DNA of 64,000 bases from Deltaproteobacteria bacterium (GCA_016200545.1 JACQEO010000063.1:1-64000), one strand, 5' to 3'; counted from the first letter of the stretch, positions 51,640-60,359 are shown. Notes: generated from the letters alone by a model not told the origin. Made by a program: numbers and translations.

Positions 51640-52272
51640 TTACCGCCAGGCGAAGACCGGCTGCTCGAAGTGCGCGACGCGCGTCGCGCGGCCGTGCAGC
51701 GCGACCTCGCGCAGCTGGTAGACGATCGCGGCCGTCGGCGCGTGCACGTCGGCCCCCACCATCGCGATCGAGATCACCGGGCGATCGCTCTCCGGGATCC
51801 GCCGCAGCCGCGGCACGCTGGGGTCGTCGAGGACGGCGAGCGGCACCTGGTACACGGCCGCGACCTCGCCCGGATCGGGCACGATCTGCGCGCCGGCGCC
51901 GCCCCAGACGACGACCGGTGTGATCACGAATCCGGAGCGCGTCGCATAGTCGTCGAGGATACCGAGAACGGCGTCCGCCGCGGGCGTGAGGCCGACCTCC
52001 TCGGCGAGCTCGCGGAGCGCGGCGTCGGCCGCACTTTCACCGTGCTCCAGCCGGCCTCCTGGGAGCGCCCATTGACCCGAGTGGCGGCGCAGGCGCGCGG
52101 CGCGGCGCGTGAGGAGAAAACAGGCGTTCCCCTCAGCGTCGTCCACGAGAACGAGCGCCACGGCGGCGGCGCGCCGTCCGTCGAGCGCGAGCGCCGCGCG
52201 CGGATGCGCCGCGAGGTTCGTACGCACACGCCGCTCGAGTTGCGCCTCGAATGGGTACGCTGGCGACGCCAT
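51640..52272 (-). CDS. Nudix hydrolase, CoA pyrophosphatase-like
   Basis: 210 aa. Nudix box GGRLEHGESAADAALRELAE followed by EVGL gives the GX5EX7REUXEEXGU metal motif. The preceding LLTRRAARLRRHSGQWALPG is the UPF0035/NudL-type signature of CoA pyrophosphatases, which hydrolyse CoA and derivatives to phosphopantetheine and 3',5'-ADP. The start is at MASPAYPF; earlier frame sequence is not protein-like. Divergent from the quinone oxidoreductase gene. Confidence 0.87.
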   Translation of the reverse strand: MASPAYPFEAQLERRVRTNLAAHPRAALALDGRRAAAVALVLVDDAEGNACFLLTRRAARLRRHSGQWALPGGRLEHGESAADAALRELAEEVGLTPAADAVLGILDDYATRSGFVITPVVVWGGAGAQIVPDPGEVAAVYQVPLAVLDDPSVPRLRRIPESDRPVISIAMVGADVHAPTAAIVYQLREVALHGRATRVAHFEQPVFAWR

Positions 52273-52332
52273 TGACACCAGGCTACACCGAGCGGCGGAC
52301 GACCAGAAACAGCGTACGAAGGGAGACGACGC

Positions 52333-53301
52333 GTGAAGGCAATCCGTATCCACGAGCCAGGAGGCCCCGAGACGCTGCGTTTCGCGGACGTTTCCGAGCC
52401 CACCCCCGGCGCCGGCGAGGCGCTGGTGAAGATCGCGGCCGCGGGCGTCAACTACATCGACGTCTACTTCCGCACCGGTCTCTATCCCTACCCCATGCCC
52501 GGTACGCTCGGGCTCGAGGCCGCGGGCACGATCGTCGCCGTCGGCGCGGACGTCACCGACGTGCGGACGGGGGACCGGGTCGCCTACACCGGTGTGCCCG
52601 GCGCGTACGCGGAGATGGCGGTCGTGCCCGCCGATCGCCTGGTGAAGCTGCCCGACGGCGTATCCTTCCGCGACGGCGCCGCGGCGATGCTGCAAGGCAT
52701 GACCGCGCACTACCTCGCGACCGCGACGTATCCACTCCACGCCGGCGACGCCTGTCTGATCCACGCCGCCGCCGGCGGCGTCGGCCTCCTTCTATGCCAG
52801 ATCGCCAAAATGCGCGGCGCGACCGTGATCGGCACCACGTCGACCGAAGCGAAGGCGGCGTTCGCGCGCGACGCCGGTGCCAACCACGTGATCCTCTACG
52901 GCGATCAGGATTTCGTCGCCGAGACGCGCCGTCTGAGCGGCGGCGCCGGCGTGCACGTCGTCTACGACGGCGTCGGCGTGAGCACGTTCATGAAGGGTCT
53001 CGATTGCCTGCGCCCGCGCGGCATGATGGTCCTCTTCGGTCAGGCGAGCGGCGCGGTGCCGCCCTTCGACCTCTCGCTCTTGAACCTCAAGGGCTCGCTG
53101 TACGTCACGCGCCCCGGCCTGCCCGCGTATACCGCGTCGCGCGCCGAGCTCGTCGCGCGCGCCTCGGACGTCCTCGGATGGATCGCCGCCGGCACGCTCC
53201 GCCTGCGCATCGAGCACGAGTTCCCGCTGCGCGACGCCGCCGCGGCGCACCGCGCGCTCGAGGGCCGCCGCACCACGGGTAAGGTTATCCTCGTTCCGTA
53301 G
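52333..53301 (+). CDS. NADPH:quinone oxidoreductase (zinc-free MDR family)
   Basis: 322 aa. MKAIRIHEPGGPETLRFADV, GVNYIDVYFRTGLYP, LGLEAAGTIVAVGADV, LQGMTAHYLATATYPL, and the NADPH-binding IHAAAGGVGLLLCQIAKMRG. No zinc-binding Cys set, as expected for quinone reductase QOR/zeta-crystallin types. It reduces quinones or enones using NADPH. GTG start with AAGGGAGACGAC upstream. Confidence 0.93.
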   Translation: MKAIRIHEPGGPETLRFADVSEPTPGAGEALVKIAAAGVNYIDVYFRTGLYPYPMPGTLGLEAAGTIVAVGADVTDVRTGDRVAYTGVPGAYAEMAVVPADRLVKLPDGVSFRDGAAAMLQGMTAHYLATATYPLHAGDACLIHAAAGGVGLLLCQIAKMRGATVIGTTSTEAKAAFARDAGANHVILYGDQDFVAETRRLSGGAGVHVVYDGVGVSTFMKGLDCLRPRGMMVLFGQASGAVPPFDLSLLNLKGSLYVTRPGLPAYTASRAELVARASDVLGWIAAGTLRLRIEHEFPLRDAAAAHRALEGRRTTGKVILVP

Positions 53302-53332
53302 TTACGCCGACTGCGCGGAGCGGAGCCCGAGT

Positions 53333-54253
53333 CTAGTCGACGCCGGTCAGAGCGCGCGCCGCGTCGAGGACCACGTCGTTGTCCCCGTACTTCGGGCGCC
53401 AACGGAAGGCAGCGAGCGTCCGCTCGATGTCGAGCACGAAGGTGCGGCCGGCGATGCAGTACTGCTCCGGGTGCAGCGGTCCCACGCCCAGCGTGTAGAG
53501 CAACCCGCAGAGGGCAACCGCGAAGGACTCGGGGATCGGCAGCACGAAGGGCGTGCGGTGGAGCAGTGTGGCGATCGCGTCGAGCTTCGCGCGCAGCGTG
53601 GTCACCTCGGTGCTGCCGGCGTTGTAGGTGCCGGCGACGTCACGATCGACAGCTTCGAGGATGAGATCGGCGAAGTCCTCCACGTGGATCATCTGAAACC
53701 GGTTGCGGCCATTGCCGAAGACCGGAATGGGGAGACGTCGCTGCAGCAACCGGGTGATGGTCTCGAAGAGACCGCCACGGCCCGGGCCGCCGATCACGCG
53801 AGGACGCAGGATGGTGACGACCTCGAAGTGGCTCGCGTAGTCGCGCACCACGGCTTCGGCCGCCACCTTCGAACGGCCGTAGAAGCCGACTGGGTTCAAC
53901 GGATCGTCCGGAGACAAGGGTCGCTCGGGCGGCACGCCGTAGACCATGTCGGTCGAGATGTGAATGACCTTGCGAACGCCCGCCTTCGCCGCAGCTGCCA
54001 GGAGCTGGTCGGCGGCGTCCACGTTCATCCGCTGAAAAGTCTCGTAGCGCCGCAGATCGTAGCCCGGCGTGAACAGCTGCACCGCCGCGCAATGCACGAT
54101 CGTGTCCACCCGACTGAACTCCGGGGTGCCGACGACCTCGGTGATCGGGCGGCCGATCTTGATGTCGCAGGAAAGCCCTCGGTCCCCCAGCCGCTCCATC
54201 ATCGCCGTGCCCAGAAAACCCGACGAACCAGTAACCAGTACTGAGCGGGTCAC
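53333..54253 (-). CDS. NAD-dependent epimerase/dehydratase
   Basis: 306 aa extended SDR. SVLVTGSSGFLGTAMMERLG, VDTIVHCAAVQLFTP, STDMVYGVPPERPL, catalytic YGRSKVAAEAVVRDYA, RPRVIGGPGRGGLFE. It is a sugar-nucleotide or steroid-type (3beta-HSD-like) epimerase; the substrate is not deduced. The GTG start overlaps the stop of the small multidrug-resistance-like gene (GTGA), so the two act together. This pairing is reminiscent of lipid-linked aminosugar flippase modules, an inference only. Confidence 0.87.
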   Translation of the reverse strand: MTRSVLVTGSSGFLGTAMMERLGDRGLSCDIKIGRPITEVVGTPEFSRVDTIVHCAAVQLFTPGYDLRRYETFQRMNVDAADQLLAAAAKAGVRKVIHISTDMVYGVPPERPLSPDDPLNPVGFYGRSKVAAEAVVRDYASHFEVVTILRPRVIGGPGRGGLFETITRLLQRRLPIPVFGNGRNRFQMIHVEDFADLILEAVDRDVAGTYNAGSTEVTTLRAKLDAIATLLHRTPFVLPIPESFAVALCGLLYTLGVGPLHPEQYCIAGRTFVLDIERTLAAFRWRPKYGDNDVVLDAARALTGVD

Positions 54254-54630
54254 CGGGTCAACACGACGTAGGCGCCGACGACGATCAGCGTGATGCCGGC
54301 GAGGCGAGCAAGAGAGAGCGCCTCGCCGAACAGCCAGCAGCCCGCGATCGCCACGAAAACGTACCCGATCCCTTGCATGGGATACGCTTTGCCGACCTCC
54401 ACCCGCGCCAGCACGAGGAACCACAGGAGCACGCTGACACCGTAGCAGGCCAATTCGCCCCAGATGGGAAGCTGCAGAAGGGCCTGCATGATCGTCGTGA
54501 TAGGGCCCGCGTCGGGCGCTTGCGCGCTTTTGACGGCGAGCATGCCGCCGCGGAGAAAGAGCTGCGCAGTCGCGTTGAGGCCCACCGCGACCACGATCAA
54601 CAGATTGTCTTGAATCCCCGTCGAGCCCAT
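54250..54630 (-). CDS. Small EamA/SMR-type membrane transporter
   Basis: 126 aa with four hydrophobic helices: NLLIVVAVGLNATAQLFLRG, LACYGVSVLLWFLVLARVEV, AYPMQGIGYVFVAIAGCWLF and LARLAGITLIVVGAYVVLTR. The AYPMQG...GYVFVAI motif resembles EmrE/ArnE-type proteins, which flip lipid-linked sugars (ArnE/F) or export cations; the Glu of EmrE helix 1 is absent (NATAQ), favouring an ArnE-like role. Start MGSTGIQD with GGGAGG upstream. Coupled by GTGA to the NAD-epimerase gene. Confidence 0.8.
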   Translation of the reverse strand: MGSTGIQDNLLIVVAVGLNATAQLFLRGGMLAVKSAQAPDAGPITTIMQALLQLPIWGELACYGVSVLLWFLVLARVEVGKAYPMQGIGYVFVAIAGCWLFGEALSLARLAGITLIVVGAYVVLTR

Positions 54631-54702
54631 TCGCGCCTCCCGGCTGTGGCGAGCGACCCTAGGCGGGCGGCGGCCCTCTTCGCAAGATGGGAGGATTGGG
54701 TG

Positions 54703-54764
54703 GGAGCGGCCGGGATTCACTCCCGGCCGCGACGCCCATCGCGAGCCGAAGGCGAGCGGGGGCG
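54703..54764 (+). repeat. REP-like structured repeat, copy C
   Basis: GGAG foot (54703), stem GCGGCCGGGA/TCCCGGCCGC (10 bp) around TTCAC, linker GACGCCCAT, second hairpin CGC/GCG, GA/GA and GCC/GGC around GAA. Both stems differ from copy A at several positions and all are compensated. Lies between the start of the SMR gene and the hydrolase at 54.8 kb. Confidence 0.8.
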
Positions 54765-54808
54765 TAATCTACTTGACCCGCCGGCGCGTCCTCGCGAAGA
54801 TCCCGCCG

Positions 54809-55726
54809 ATGCCGCGCGCCAGCGCCAACGGGATCGAGCTCGAGTACGACACTTTCGGCGCGCGCTCGGCGCGGCCGCTCGTCCTCATCATGGGCCTCGG
54901 CGCCCAGATGATCCTGTGGGACGAGGACTTCTGCGGCGCGCTCGCCGCGCGCGACTTTTTCGTCGTGCGCTTCGACAATCGTGACGTCGGACTCTCTACC
55001 AAGCTCGATGACGCCGGCGTGCCGAACGTGTTCCACGCAGTTCAGCAGGCGGCGACCAACCAATCCGTCGACGCGCCGTACACGCTGAGCGACATGGCGG
55101 ACGACACCGTCTATCTGATGGAGGAACTCGGCATCGAGCGTGCGCACGTGGTCGGCGCCTCGATGGGTGGGATGATCGCGCAGACGCTCGCCATCCGCCA
55201 CCCGTCGCGTCTCCTCACGTTGACCTCGATCATGTCGACGACGGGCAACCCCGAGGTGCCGCCGGCGACGCCCGAGGCGCTGCGCGTCCTCATGACGCCG
55301 GTGCCGGTGGAGCGCGCGGCGTACGTCGAGCGTTCGCTGCGGAACTGGCGCGTGATCGGCAGCCCTGGATTCCCGTTCGACGAGGAGCGCTTCCGCGCGC
55401 GCGCGGCGCGCTCGTTCGATCGCGCATTTCATCCCGCCGGGGTGGCGCGCCAGCTGGTCGCGATCATCGCCAGCGGCAGCCGCAAGGAGGCCCTGCGCGC
55501 GCTGACGACGCCGACGCTCGTCATCCACGGCGACGCCGATCCGCTGGCACACATCGAGGGCGGGCACGATACCGCTGCGGCAATCCCCGGCGCGGAGCTC
55601 CTGATCATCGCGGGCATGGGCCATGATCTCCCGCGTGGCGCGTGGCCGCAAATCATCGACGCGATCGACGCCCACGCGACGAAGGCGTCGCGGCCGCAGG
55701 TGTTCGCCCGCGAGCGCCGGGCGTGA
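54809..55726 (+). CDS. Alpha/beta hydrolase
   Basis: 305 aa. LVLIMGLGAQMILWDEDFC, VVRFDNRDVGLSTK, the nucleophile elbow HVVGASMGGMIAQ, Asp in VIHGDADPLAH, and His in IAGMGHDLP. It belongs to the haloalkane dehalogenase/lactonase-like subfamily and resembles the hydrolase at 21.3 kb (shared MGGMIAQ context). Start at MPRASANGIELEYDT; a TTG 36 bases upstream is an alternative. The stop overlaps the GTG of the following small gene (GTGA). Confidence 0.88.
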   Translation: MPRASANGIELEYDTFGARSARPLVLIMGLGAQMILWDEDFCGALAARDFFVVRFDNRDVGLSTKLDDAGVPNVFHAVQQAATNQSVDAPYTLSDMADDTVYLMEELGIERAHVVGASMGGMIAQTLAIRHPSRLLTLTSIMSTTGNPEVPPATPEALRVLMTPVPVERAAYVERSLRNWRVIGSPGFPFDEERFRARAARSFDRAFHPAGVARQLVAIIASGSRKEALRALTTPTLVIHGDADPLAHIEGGHDTAAAIPGAELLIIAGMGHDLPRGAWPQIIDAIDAHATKASRPQVFARERRA

Positions 55727-56034
55727 TCGAGCGGACGTGCGATCTCTGCGCAGCGGCGCGCCTCACCACCTGGTACCACGAGGATACCGTCTGCTGGGTC
55801 GCCGATTGTGAGATCTGCGACGTGCCGATGGTCGTCTGGCGCCGCCACGGGACGGCGCCGCCCGCGAGCGAGCTGGCACACATGACCGCGACGCTCGAGC
55901 GAGTTGCCCGCGAGCGCTTCGGCGAGTTCTGGGTGGACGGCCACCGTCGCAACATTCCCGATCACTGGCACGCACACGGCCGCCCGCAGGGCGCCGCCGC
56001 GCTTAGCTGGTGGACACGGCGGCTGCGGCGGTGA
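55723..56034 (+). CDS. Small HIT-like/CxxC protein
   Basis: 103 aa. CDLCAAARLTTWYHEDTVCW and VADCEICDVPMVVWRRHG, ending NIPDHWHAHGRP. The order Cys-rich start, middle VWRRHG and late HxHxH recalls HIT-superfamily nucleotide hydrolases, but it is shorter than most and the His triad (HWHAH) is not a perfect match. The cysteines may bind zinc. Coupled to the hydrolase before it (GTGA) and overlapping the cyclase after it by 25 bp. Confidence 0.6.
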   Translation: MIERTCDLCAAARLTTWYHEDTVCWVADCEICDVPMVVWRRHGTAPPASELAHMTATLERVARERFGEFWVDGHRRNIPDHWHAHGRPQGAAALSWWTRRLRR

Positions 56035-57614
56035 GCGCGCTCGTCGCGCGCGCCCGTCGCGTCGTACCGTCGTGGCTGGCGCTGCTGTTTCTCATCGCGA
56101 TCACCACCAATCTGCTCGCGGGATGGACGACGAGCCTCACAATCGACCTCATGCGCGGCCTGAGCCCCTTCGCCGTGGCGGTGCGTGAGCAAGACCTCGC
56201 GATTCTCACCTACTGGCAGCCGATCGCGTACGCCATCGCGATCAGCTCGATCCTCGTCTACCTGCGGCCGGTGATCGCCTACTTCCAGCGCGGGACGCCG
56301 ACGCCGGCGCCACCGATCATCCAGCGCCGCGCGATCGACGCGCCGCTCGTCGTCACGGTGCTGACCTTCATACCCTGGATGATGGGCGTGGTGCTCTTTC
56401 CGTCGCTCACACTGCTGCGCGACGGAGCCTGGACGACGGATCTCCTGTCGCAGCACGTCTACTCGCCGCTGGTGAACGGATTCCTCGCGAGCGCGACGTC
56501 GTATCTTCTCATCGACTGGTTGTTCCGAACGCTGGTCGTACCGCGCGTGTTTCCGGAGGGACGCCTCGTCGACTCGCCGGGCTCGTTCGCGCCCGGCGTG
56601 CGCGGCCGGCTGCTGGTGTTCCTGGTGGCAATCGCGTTCACGCCGCTCTTCACCATGCTCGGCCTGATACGCGCCGGGCTGATGCGCGTCCACGCCGGGT
56701 ACGATCCCGCAACCGTGATCATGAGCCTCGCGACCGCCGGCACGTTCCTCTTCGCGATCTTCGTCGCCCTTGGCATCTTCCTCACACTCGTCCTCGCGCA
56801 GACATTGACGCGCCCGCTCGCCTGCATCGCCGACGCGCTGCGGCGCGTGCGCGGCGGTGACCTCGACGTGCGGGTGCGGGTCGGCGCGACCGACGAGATG
56901 GGACTCCTCGAGAACGGCGTGAACGCGCTCGTCGAGACGTTGCAGGATCGCGAGCGTATCCTTCACACCTTCGGCCGCATCGTCGAGCCGGCGGTCCGCG
57001 ACCGACTCCTCGCGGGCGACGTCGGCCTCGGCGGCGAGCTGCGAAAAGCCGCCGTGCTCTTCTGCGATCTGCGCGGCTTCACCGCGATGGCCGAGCGCAT
57101 GCCGCCGGCGGAGGTCGTCGCCACCTTGAACGAGTTCTTCTCGATCATGACCGGGTGGGTGCGGAGTTGCGGCGGCTACGTCGATAAGTTCATCGGCGAC
57201 GCCATGCTCGTCGTCTTCGGCCTACTCGACGAGCGCCAGGACGGCGGGACGTCCGGCGCCGCCGCCGCAATCCATTGCGCGCTCGGCATGCGGGAGCGAC
57301 TCGCGGCGTTGAACGCGAGCCGTGCCGCCGCCGGCCACCCGCCGCTCGACGTGAGCGTCGGCGTCCACGCCGGCGAGGTGCTCGCCGGGCGCATCGGTGC
57401 CGCGGACCGCCACGAGTACACCGTGATCGGCGACACCGTGAACGTCGCCGCGCGCCTGCAGCAGCTCTGCAAGGATTCGGAGCACGCCGTCCTCGTCTCC
57501 GAGGACACCTACGAGCTCGCCCGCACCGCCGGCGTGCGCTGCGAGGTGGCGCAGCGCGACGCCGTCACCTTGCGCGGCCGACGCGAGCCGGTGCGCGTGT
57601 TCGCCCTCGCCTGA
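56010..57614 (+). CDS. Membrane adenylate cyclase with HAMP domain
   Basis: 534 aa. An N-terminal membrane region with about six helices (WLALLFLIAITTNLLAGWTT, DAPLVVTVLTFIPWMMGVVL, LLVFLVAIAFTPLFTMLGLI, FLFAIFVALGIFLTLVLAQT) is followed by HAMP (TRPLACIADALRRVRGGDLD) and a class III cyclase from about residue 340. Metal Asp are in VLFCDLRGFTAM and VDKFIGDAMLVVFG, the latter with the purine-selecting Lys. EYTVIGDTVNVAARLQ completes the site. Same architecture as the 17.7 kb cyclase, which lacks that Lys. It would produce cAMP. GTG start within the previous gene. Confidence 0.9.
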   Translation: MDTAAAAVSALVARARRVVPSWLALLFLIAITTNLLAGWTTSLTIDLMRGLSPFAVAVREQDLAILTYWQPIAYAIAISSILVYLRPVIAYFQRGTPTPAPPIIQRRAIDAPLVVTVLTFIPWMMGVVLFPSLTLLRDGAWTTDLLSQHVYSPLVNGFLASATSYLLIDWLFRTLVVPRVFPEGRLVDSPGSFAPGVRGRLLVFLVAIAFTPLFTMLGLIRAGLMRVHAGYDPATVIMSLATAGTFLFAIFVALGIFLTLVLAQTLTRPLACIADALRRVRGGDLDVRVRVGATDEMGLLENGVNALVETLQDRERILHTFGRIVEPAVRDRLLAGDVGLGGELRKAAVLFCDLRGFTAMAERMPPAEVVATLNEFFSIMTGWVRSCGGYVDKFIGDAMLVVFGLLDERQDGGTSGAAAAIHCALGMRERLAALNASRAAAGHPPLDVSVGVHAGEVLAGRIGAADRHEYTVIGDTVNVAARLQQLCKDSEHAVLVSEDTYELARTAGVRCEVAQRDAVTLRGRREPVRVFALA

Positions 57615-57663
57615 CGATCGTCAGTCGCCGCGATCCTTGAACTGCTGGGCGTCGTTGCGCGTC

Positions 57664-57689
57664 GCCGCGGCGCATGTCAGCGCCGCGGC
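57664..57689. terminator. Strong hairpin between convergent genes
   Basis: GCCGCGGCGC (57664-57673) pairs perfectly with GCGCCGCGGC (57680-57689) around ATGTCA. Located between the stop of the cyclase and the stop of the minus-strand DsbA-type gene; a shared terminator is likely. Confidence 0.6.
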
Positions 57690-57698
57690 TCTGCGCTG

Positions 57699-58745
57699 CT
57701 AGGAGGCCGACGCGGTCTTCTTCGCGGCGATCTCGTCGTCGATGATCTCTTTGAACTTCTCGAACGGCTGCGCGCCCGAGAGCATGCGACCATTGACGAA
57801 GAACGCCGGCGTGCCGTTCACGCCGACCTTCATTCCATCGGCAACGTCTTGGTCGATGGCAGCCTTGAACGGCTTCTTCGTGAAGCACTCGGCGAACTTC
57901 GCCTCGTCGAGGCCGACGTCCTTGGCATACTGCTTCAGCTTGTCCTCGCCGAGCGCGGTTTGATTGTCGAAGAGCTTGGCGTGGTACTCCCAGAACTTCC
58001 CCTGCGCGTTGGCGCAACCCGCGGCCTCTGCCGCCGGTCGTGCCTGTGAGTGCATCGGGAGCGGGTAGTCGCGGAAGACGAGCCGTACCTTGTCGCCGTA
58101 CACCTGCATCACCTTGTTCACCGAATCCTCGGCGCGCTTGCAGAAAGGACACTGATAGTCGGAGAACTCGATGATCGTCACCGGCGCCTTGGCGCCGCCG
58201 CCGCGCGCCGGTCGTCCGGCCGTCGCGACATTGGTGAGCGGCGGCTTCAGCGCGATCGTCGTCTTGTGCTTCTTCTTCAGCTCCTCGATGAACGCGACGA
58301 GGCGATCCTGTGCACGCTGCCCGTTCAGGTATGTCACGATCTGCGGCTTGACTTGCTCGAGGGTCTGGTCTTTGAGTTGCGCCTTGTTGTCGTCGAAGAC
58401 CTTCTGAATCTCCTCGTCGGTCGGCGCCGTGACCTTGCTCTCGATCTCGGCCTTCTGAAGCGCGTCGATGGAGACGCCGCGCGCCGTCGCCTCTTGCTGG
58501 ATCAGCTCCGCGGCGACCATGTCGTCGAGACCCTCACGGAGCGCGTCGTAACGCTGGTTGTCGAGGTCGATCAACTTGGACCGAACCTTATCCTCGAGCT
58601 CGCCGCGGGTGATCGTCCGCGGGCCGACGGTCGCGATCTTGTCCGTCGGCGCGCCGCTCAAGTTGGCAGCCGGGGCGGCACCGGCGACAGTCGCCACCAC
58701 GAGCCCGGCAGCCAGCGACACGATCAGTGCAATGACTACACGCAT
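57699..58745 (-). CDS. SurA_N/PpiC-like plus DsbA-like thioredoxin protein
   Basis: 348 aa secreted protein. Signal peptide MRVVIALIVSLAAGLVVATV, cut after AGA. Residues about 35-170 are a SurA N-terminal-type helical chaperone module (ITRGELEDKVRSKLIDLDNQ, MVAAELIQQEATARGVSIDA). Residues about 190-345 are a DsbA/DsbG-type thioredoxin domain with active site YQCPFCKRAED and cis-Pro VNGTPAFFVNGR. Expected role: folding and disulfide handling of exported proteins in the periplasm. Start by GAGGGAGG seven bases upstream. This combination also occurs in NhaA-type and other DSBA fusions. Confidence 0.9.
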   Translation of the reverse strand: MRVVIALIVSLAAGLVVATVAGAAPAANLSGAPTDKIATVGPRTITRGELEDKVRSKLIDLDNQRYDALREGLDDMVAAELIQQEATARGVSIDALQKAEIESKVTAPTDEEIQKVFDDNKAQLKDQTLEQVKPQIVTYLNGQRAQDRLVAFIEELKKKHKTTIALKPPLTNVATAGRPARGGGAKAPVTIIEFSDYQCPFCKRAEDSVNKVMQVYGDKVRLVFRDYPLPMHSQARPAAEAAGCANAQGKFWEYHAKLFDNQTALGEDKLKQYAKDVGLDEAKFAECFTKKPFKAAIDQDVADGMKVGVNGTPAFFVNGRMLSGAQPFEKFKEIIDDEIAAKKTASAS

Positions 58746-58864
58746 GCAAACCTCCCTCTTGGAAAAAGCAGGAAAGCTATGGCGGCCGAGCGACGGGGTC
58801 AAGCGGGGCATCAGGGCGCGACCGGCCGTTGCGTCCGGCGCCGACTCGGCCTATTTGGGCCGCG

Positions 58865-59098
58865 ATGCCAACGAATCGCGCACCTGCCGCCGTTCTAGGG
58901 CTCCTCGTCGCAGCGCTGGTCAGCGGATGCGGCGACGGGTCGAATGACAACCGCGCCACCACGCCGACACCGAGCGCGACCCCCTCGTCGGTGCCCACGC
59001 CGTGCAGCACCGCCGCGATTTCCTTCGGGTGCGCGTGCAGACTCGTTCCGCCCTGCTCGTGCACGTGCTCCTCGCCGATGCCCACTCCCGAGGTCTGA
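58865..59098 (+). CDS. Small Cys-rich lipoprotein
   Basis: 77 aa. Lipobox signal APAAVLGLLVAALVSGC, so a lipid-anchored envelope protein. A Thr-Pro linker follows (TTPTPSATPSSVPTP) and then a tight Cys cluster (CSTAAISFGCACRLVPPCSC, TC): six Cys in about 25 residues, suggesting a disulfide knot or metal site. Start at MPTNRA; no strong ribosome binding site. It lies just before the LLM oxidoreductase and may be co-transcribed. Family unknown; the Thr-Pro linker resembles the protein at the left edge. Confidence 0.65.
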   Translation: MPTNRAPAAVLGLLVAALVSGCGDGSNDNRATTPTPSATPSSVPTPCSTAAISFGCACRLVPPCSCTCSSPMPTPEV

Positions 59099-59126
59099 CG
59101 GCCTTTCGCCAGCGATTGGAGCGCCC

Positions 59127-60134
59127 ATGCCAGGCACGACCGGAATCGTCCCCTTTTGGAAGCAGTACGACCGCAAGGCCGTCCTGCGCTTCGCGCAGCT
59201 CGCCGAGGATCTCGGCTACGACTCGATCTGGGTTCCCGAGGCGTGGGCGTACGAGCAGTTCCAGCTGCTCGCCGAGATTGCCGGCGTGACGCGCCGTCTG
59301 CAGCTCGGGACCGGCATCACCAACGTCTACAGCCGCTCACCGGGGCTGCTGGCGATGAGCGCCGCGACACTCGACGAGATCTCCGACGGTCGCGCCGTCC
59401 TCGGGCTCGGCACGAGCGGCAAGATGGTCGTCGAGAATTTTCACGGTGTGCCTTACGAGAAGCCGCTTACGCACCTGCGCGAGACGATCGGCATTCTGCG
59501 CGCGCTCTGGCGCGGCGACCGGCTCTCCCCGGAGATGAGCACGCTCTTCACGCCGCGACACTTCAAGCTCGAGATGACGCCGCGCCGACCCGACATTCCG
59601 ATCTACGTCGCCTCGCTCCAGGAGAAGGCGATCCGCGAGGTCGGACGCAGCGCCGACGGCTGGATCCCGACGTTCTGGCCTTATCGCCACTTGCGCGACG
59701 GCATCGCCTGGCTCGCCGAGGGCGTAGAGGAGGCGGGTCGCGCCGGAGCCCACATCGAGGTCGCGCCGTTCGTCGCCGTCATCCCCCTCGACGATCGCGA
59801 CGCCGCGCGCAGTCTCGTGAAGCCGCCCGTCGCGTTCTACATCGGCGGCATGGGGACCTACTATCACGCGCTCTTCTGCCGCTACGGCTTCGCCGAGAAC
59901 GCCGACCTGGTGCGCGAGCTCTATCAAGCCGGCGACCGCGCCCGCGCCGCCGCGGCGGTGAGCGACGAGCTCATCGACGCGATCGCGATCTGCGGCCCCG
60001 CGTCCTATTGCCGGGAGACGCTCGCCGAGTGGCGTGCGCACGGCGTCGACGCGGCGCTGCTCAATCTGCCGGTGGGGATGCCGCCGGAGCTGACCGAGCA
60101 GTTTCTGCGGGCGGTGGCGCCGAACGGCGCCTGA
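59127..60134 (+). CDS. LLM-class (F420-type) oxidoreductase
   Basis: 335 aa luciferase-like TIM barrel. LRFAQLAEDLGYDSIWVPEA, LQLGTGITNVYSRSPGLLAM, GRAVLGLGTSG, HLRETIGILRALWRGDRLSP and IPIYVASLQEKAIREVGRSA match the F420-dependent N5,N10-methylene-H4MPT reductase-like branch rather than FMN luciferases. It would use F420H2 to reduce an unknown substrate; F420 biosynthesis genes are not in the window. GGAG lies seven bases before the ATG. Followed by a transposon-like palindromic element. Confidence 0.88.
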   Translation: MPGTTGIVPFWKQYDRKAVLRFAQLAEDLGYDSIWVPEAWAYEQFQLLAEIAGVTRRLQLGTGITNVYSRSPGLLAMSAATLDEISDGRAVLGLGTSGKMVVENFHGVPYEKPLTHLRETIGILRALWRGDRLSPEMSTLFTPRHFKLEMTPRRPDIPIYVASLQEKAIREVGRSADGWIPTFWPYRHLRDGIAWLAEGVEEAGRAGAHIEVAPFVAVIPLDDRDAARSLVKPPVAFYIGGMGTYYHALFCRYGFAENADLVRELYQAGDRARAAAAVSDELIDAIAICGPASYCRETLAEWRAHGVDAALLNLPVGMPPELTEQFLRAVAPNGA

Positions 60135-60214
60135 CGGTCACGGCTTCGCCGACGAGGTATGCCGGGTCGTGGCTTGCGGGTAGTGGGTCAGTTACAAATC
60201 ACCCACTATCCGGG

Positions 60215-60359
60215 GCGCGGGCGTTCGGGTGGGTCGGCGAGCGCGGGGATCGCTCGCCCGGGGTGCCGGACACGATTTAGATCTTCCGTACTCCGCGGCG
60301 TCCGAGCCGAAGTGGCTCGCTCTTTATGCGCGCTCGCCGACCCACCCGAACACCCGCGC
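60215..60359 (+). repeat. Palindrome-ended module, copy 1
   Basis: 145 bp whose own ends are 31-bp inverted repeats (GCGCGGGCGTTCGGGTGG... at 60215 and its complement ending 60359, one mismatch). The core includes ACACGATTTAGATCTTCC and AAGTGGCTCGCTCTTTATGC. It is an inverted copy, about 95 percent over a 118-bp core, of the module at 60411-60566. Confidence 0.8.

Noticed and set aside
52272..52764. N-terminal extension of the Nudix gene to position 52764
   Set aside because: The extra 164 residues are antisense to the quinone oxidoreductase and show no protein family; the Nudix protein starts at 52272.
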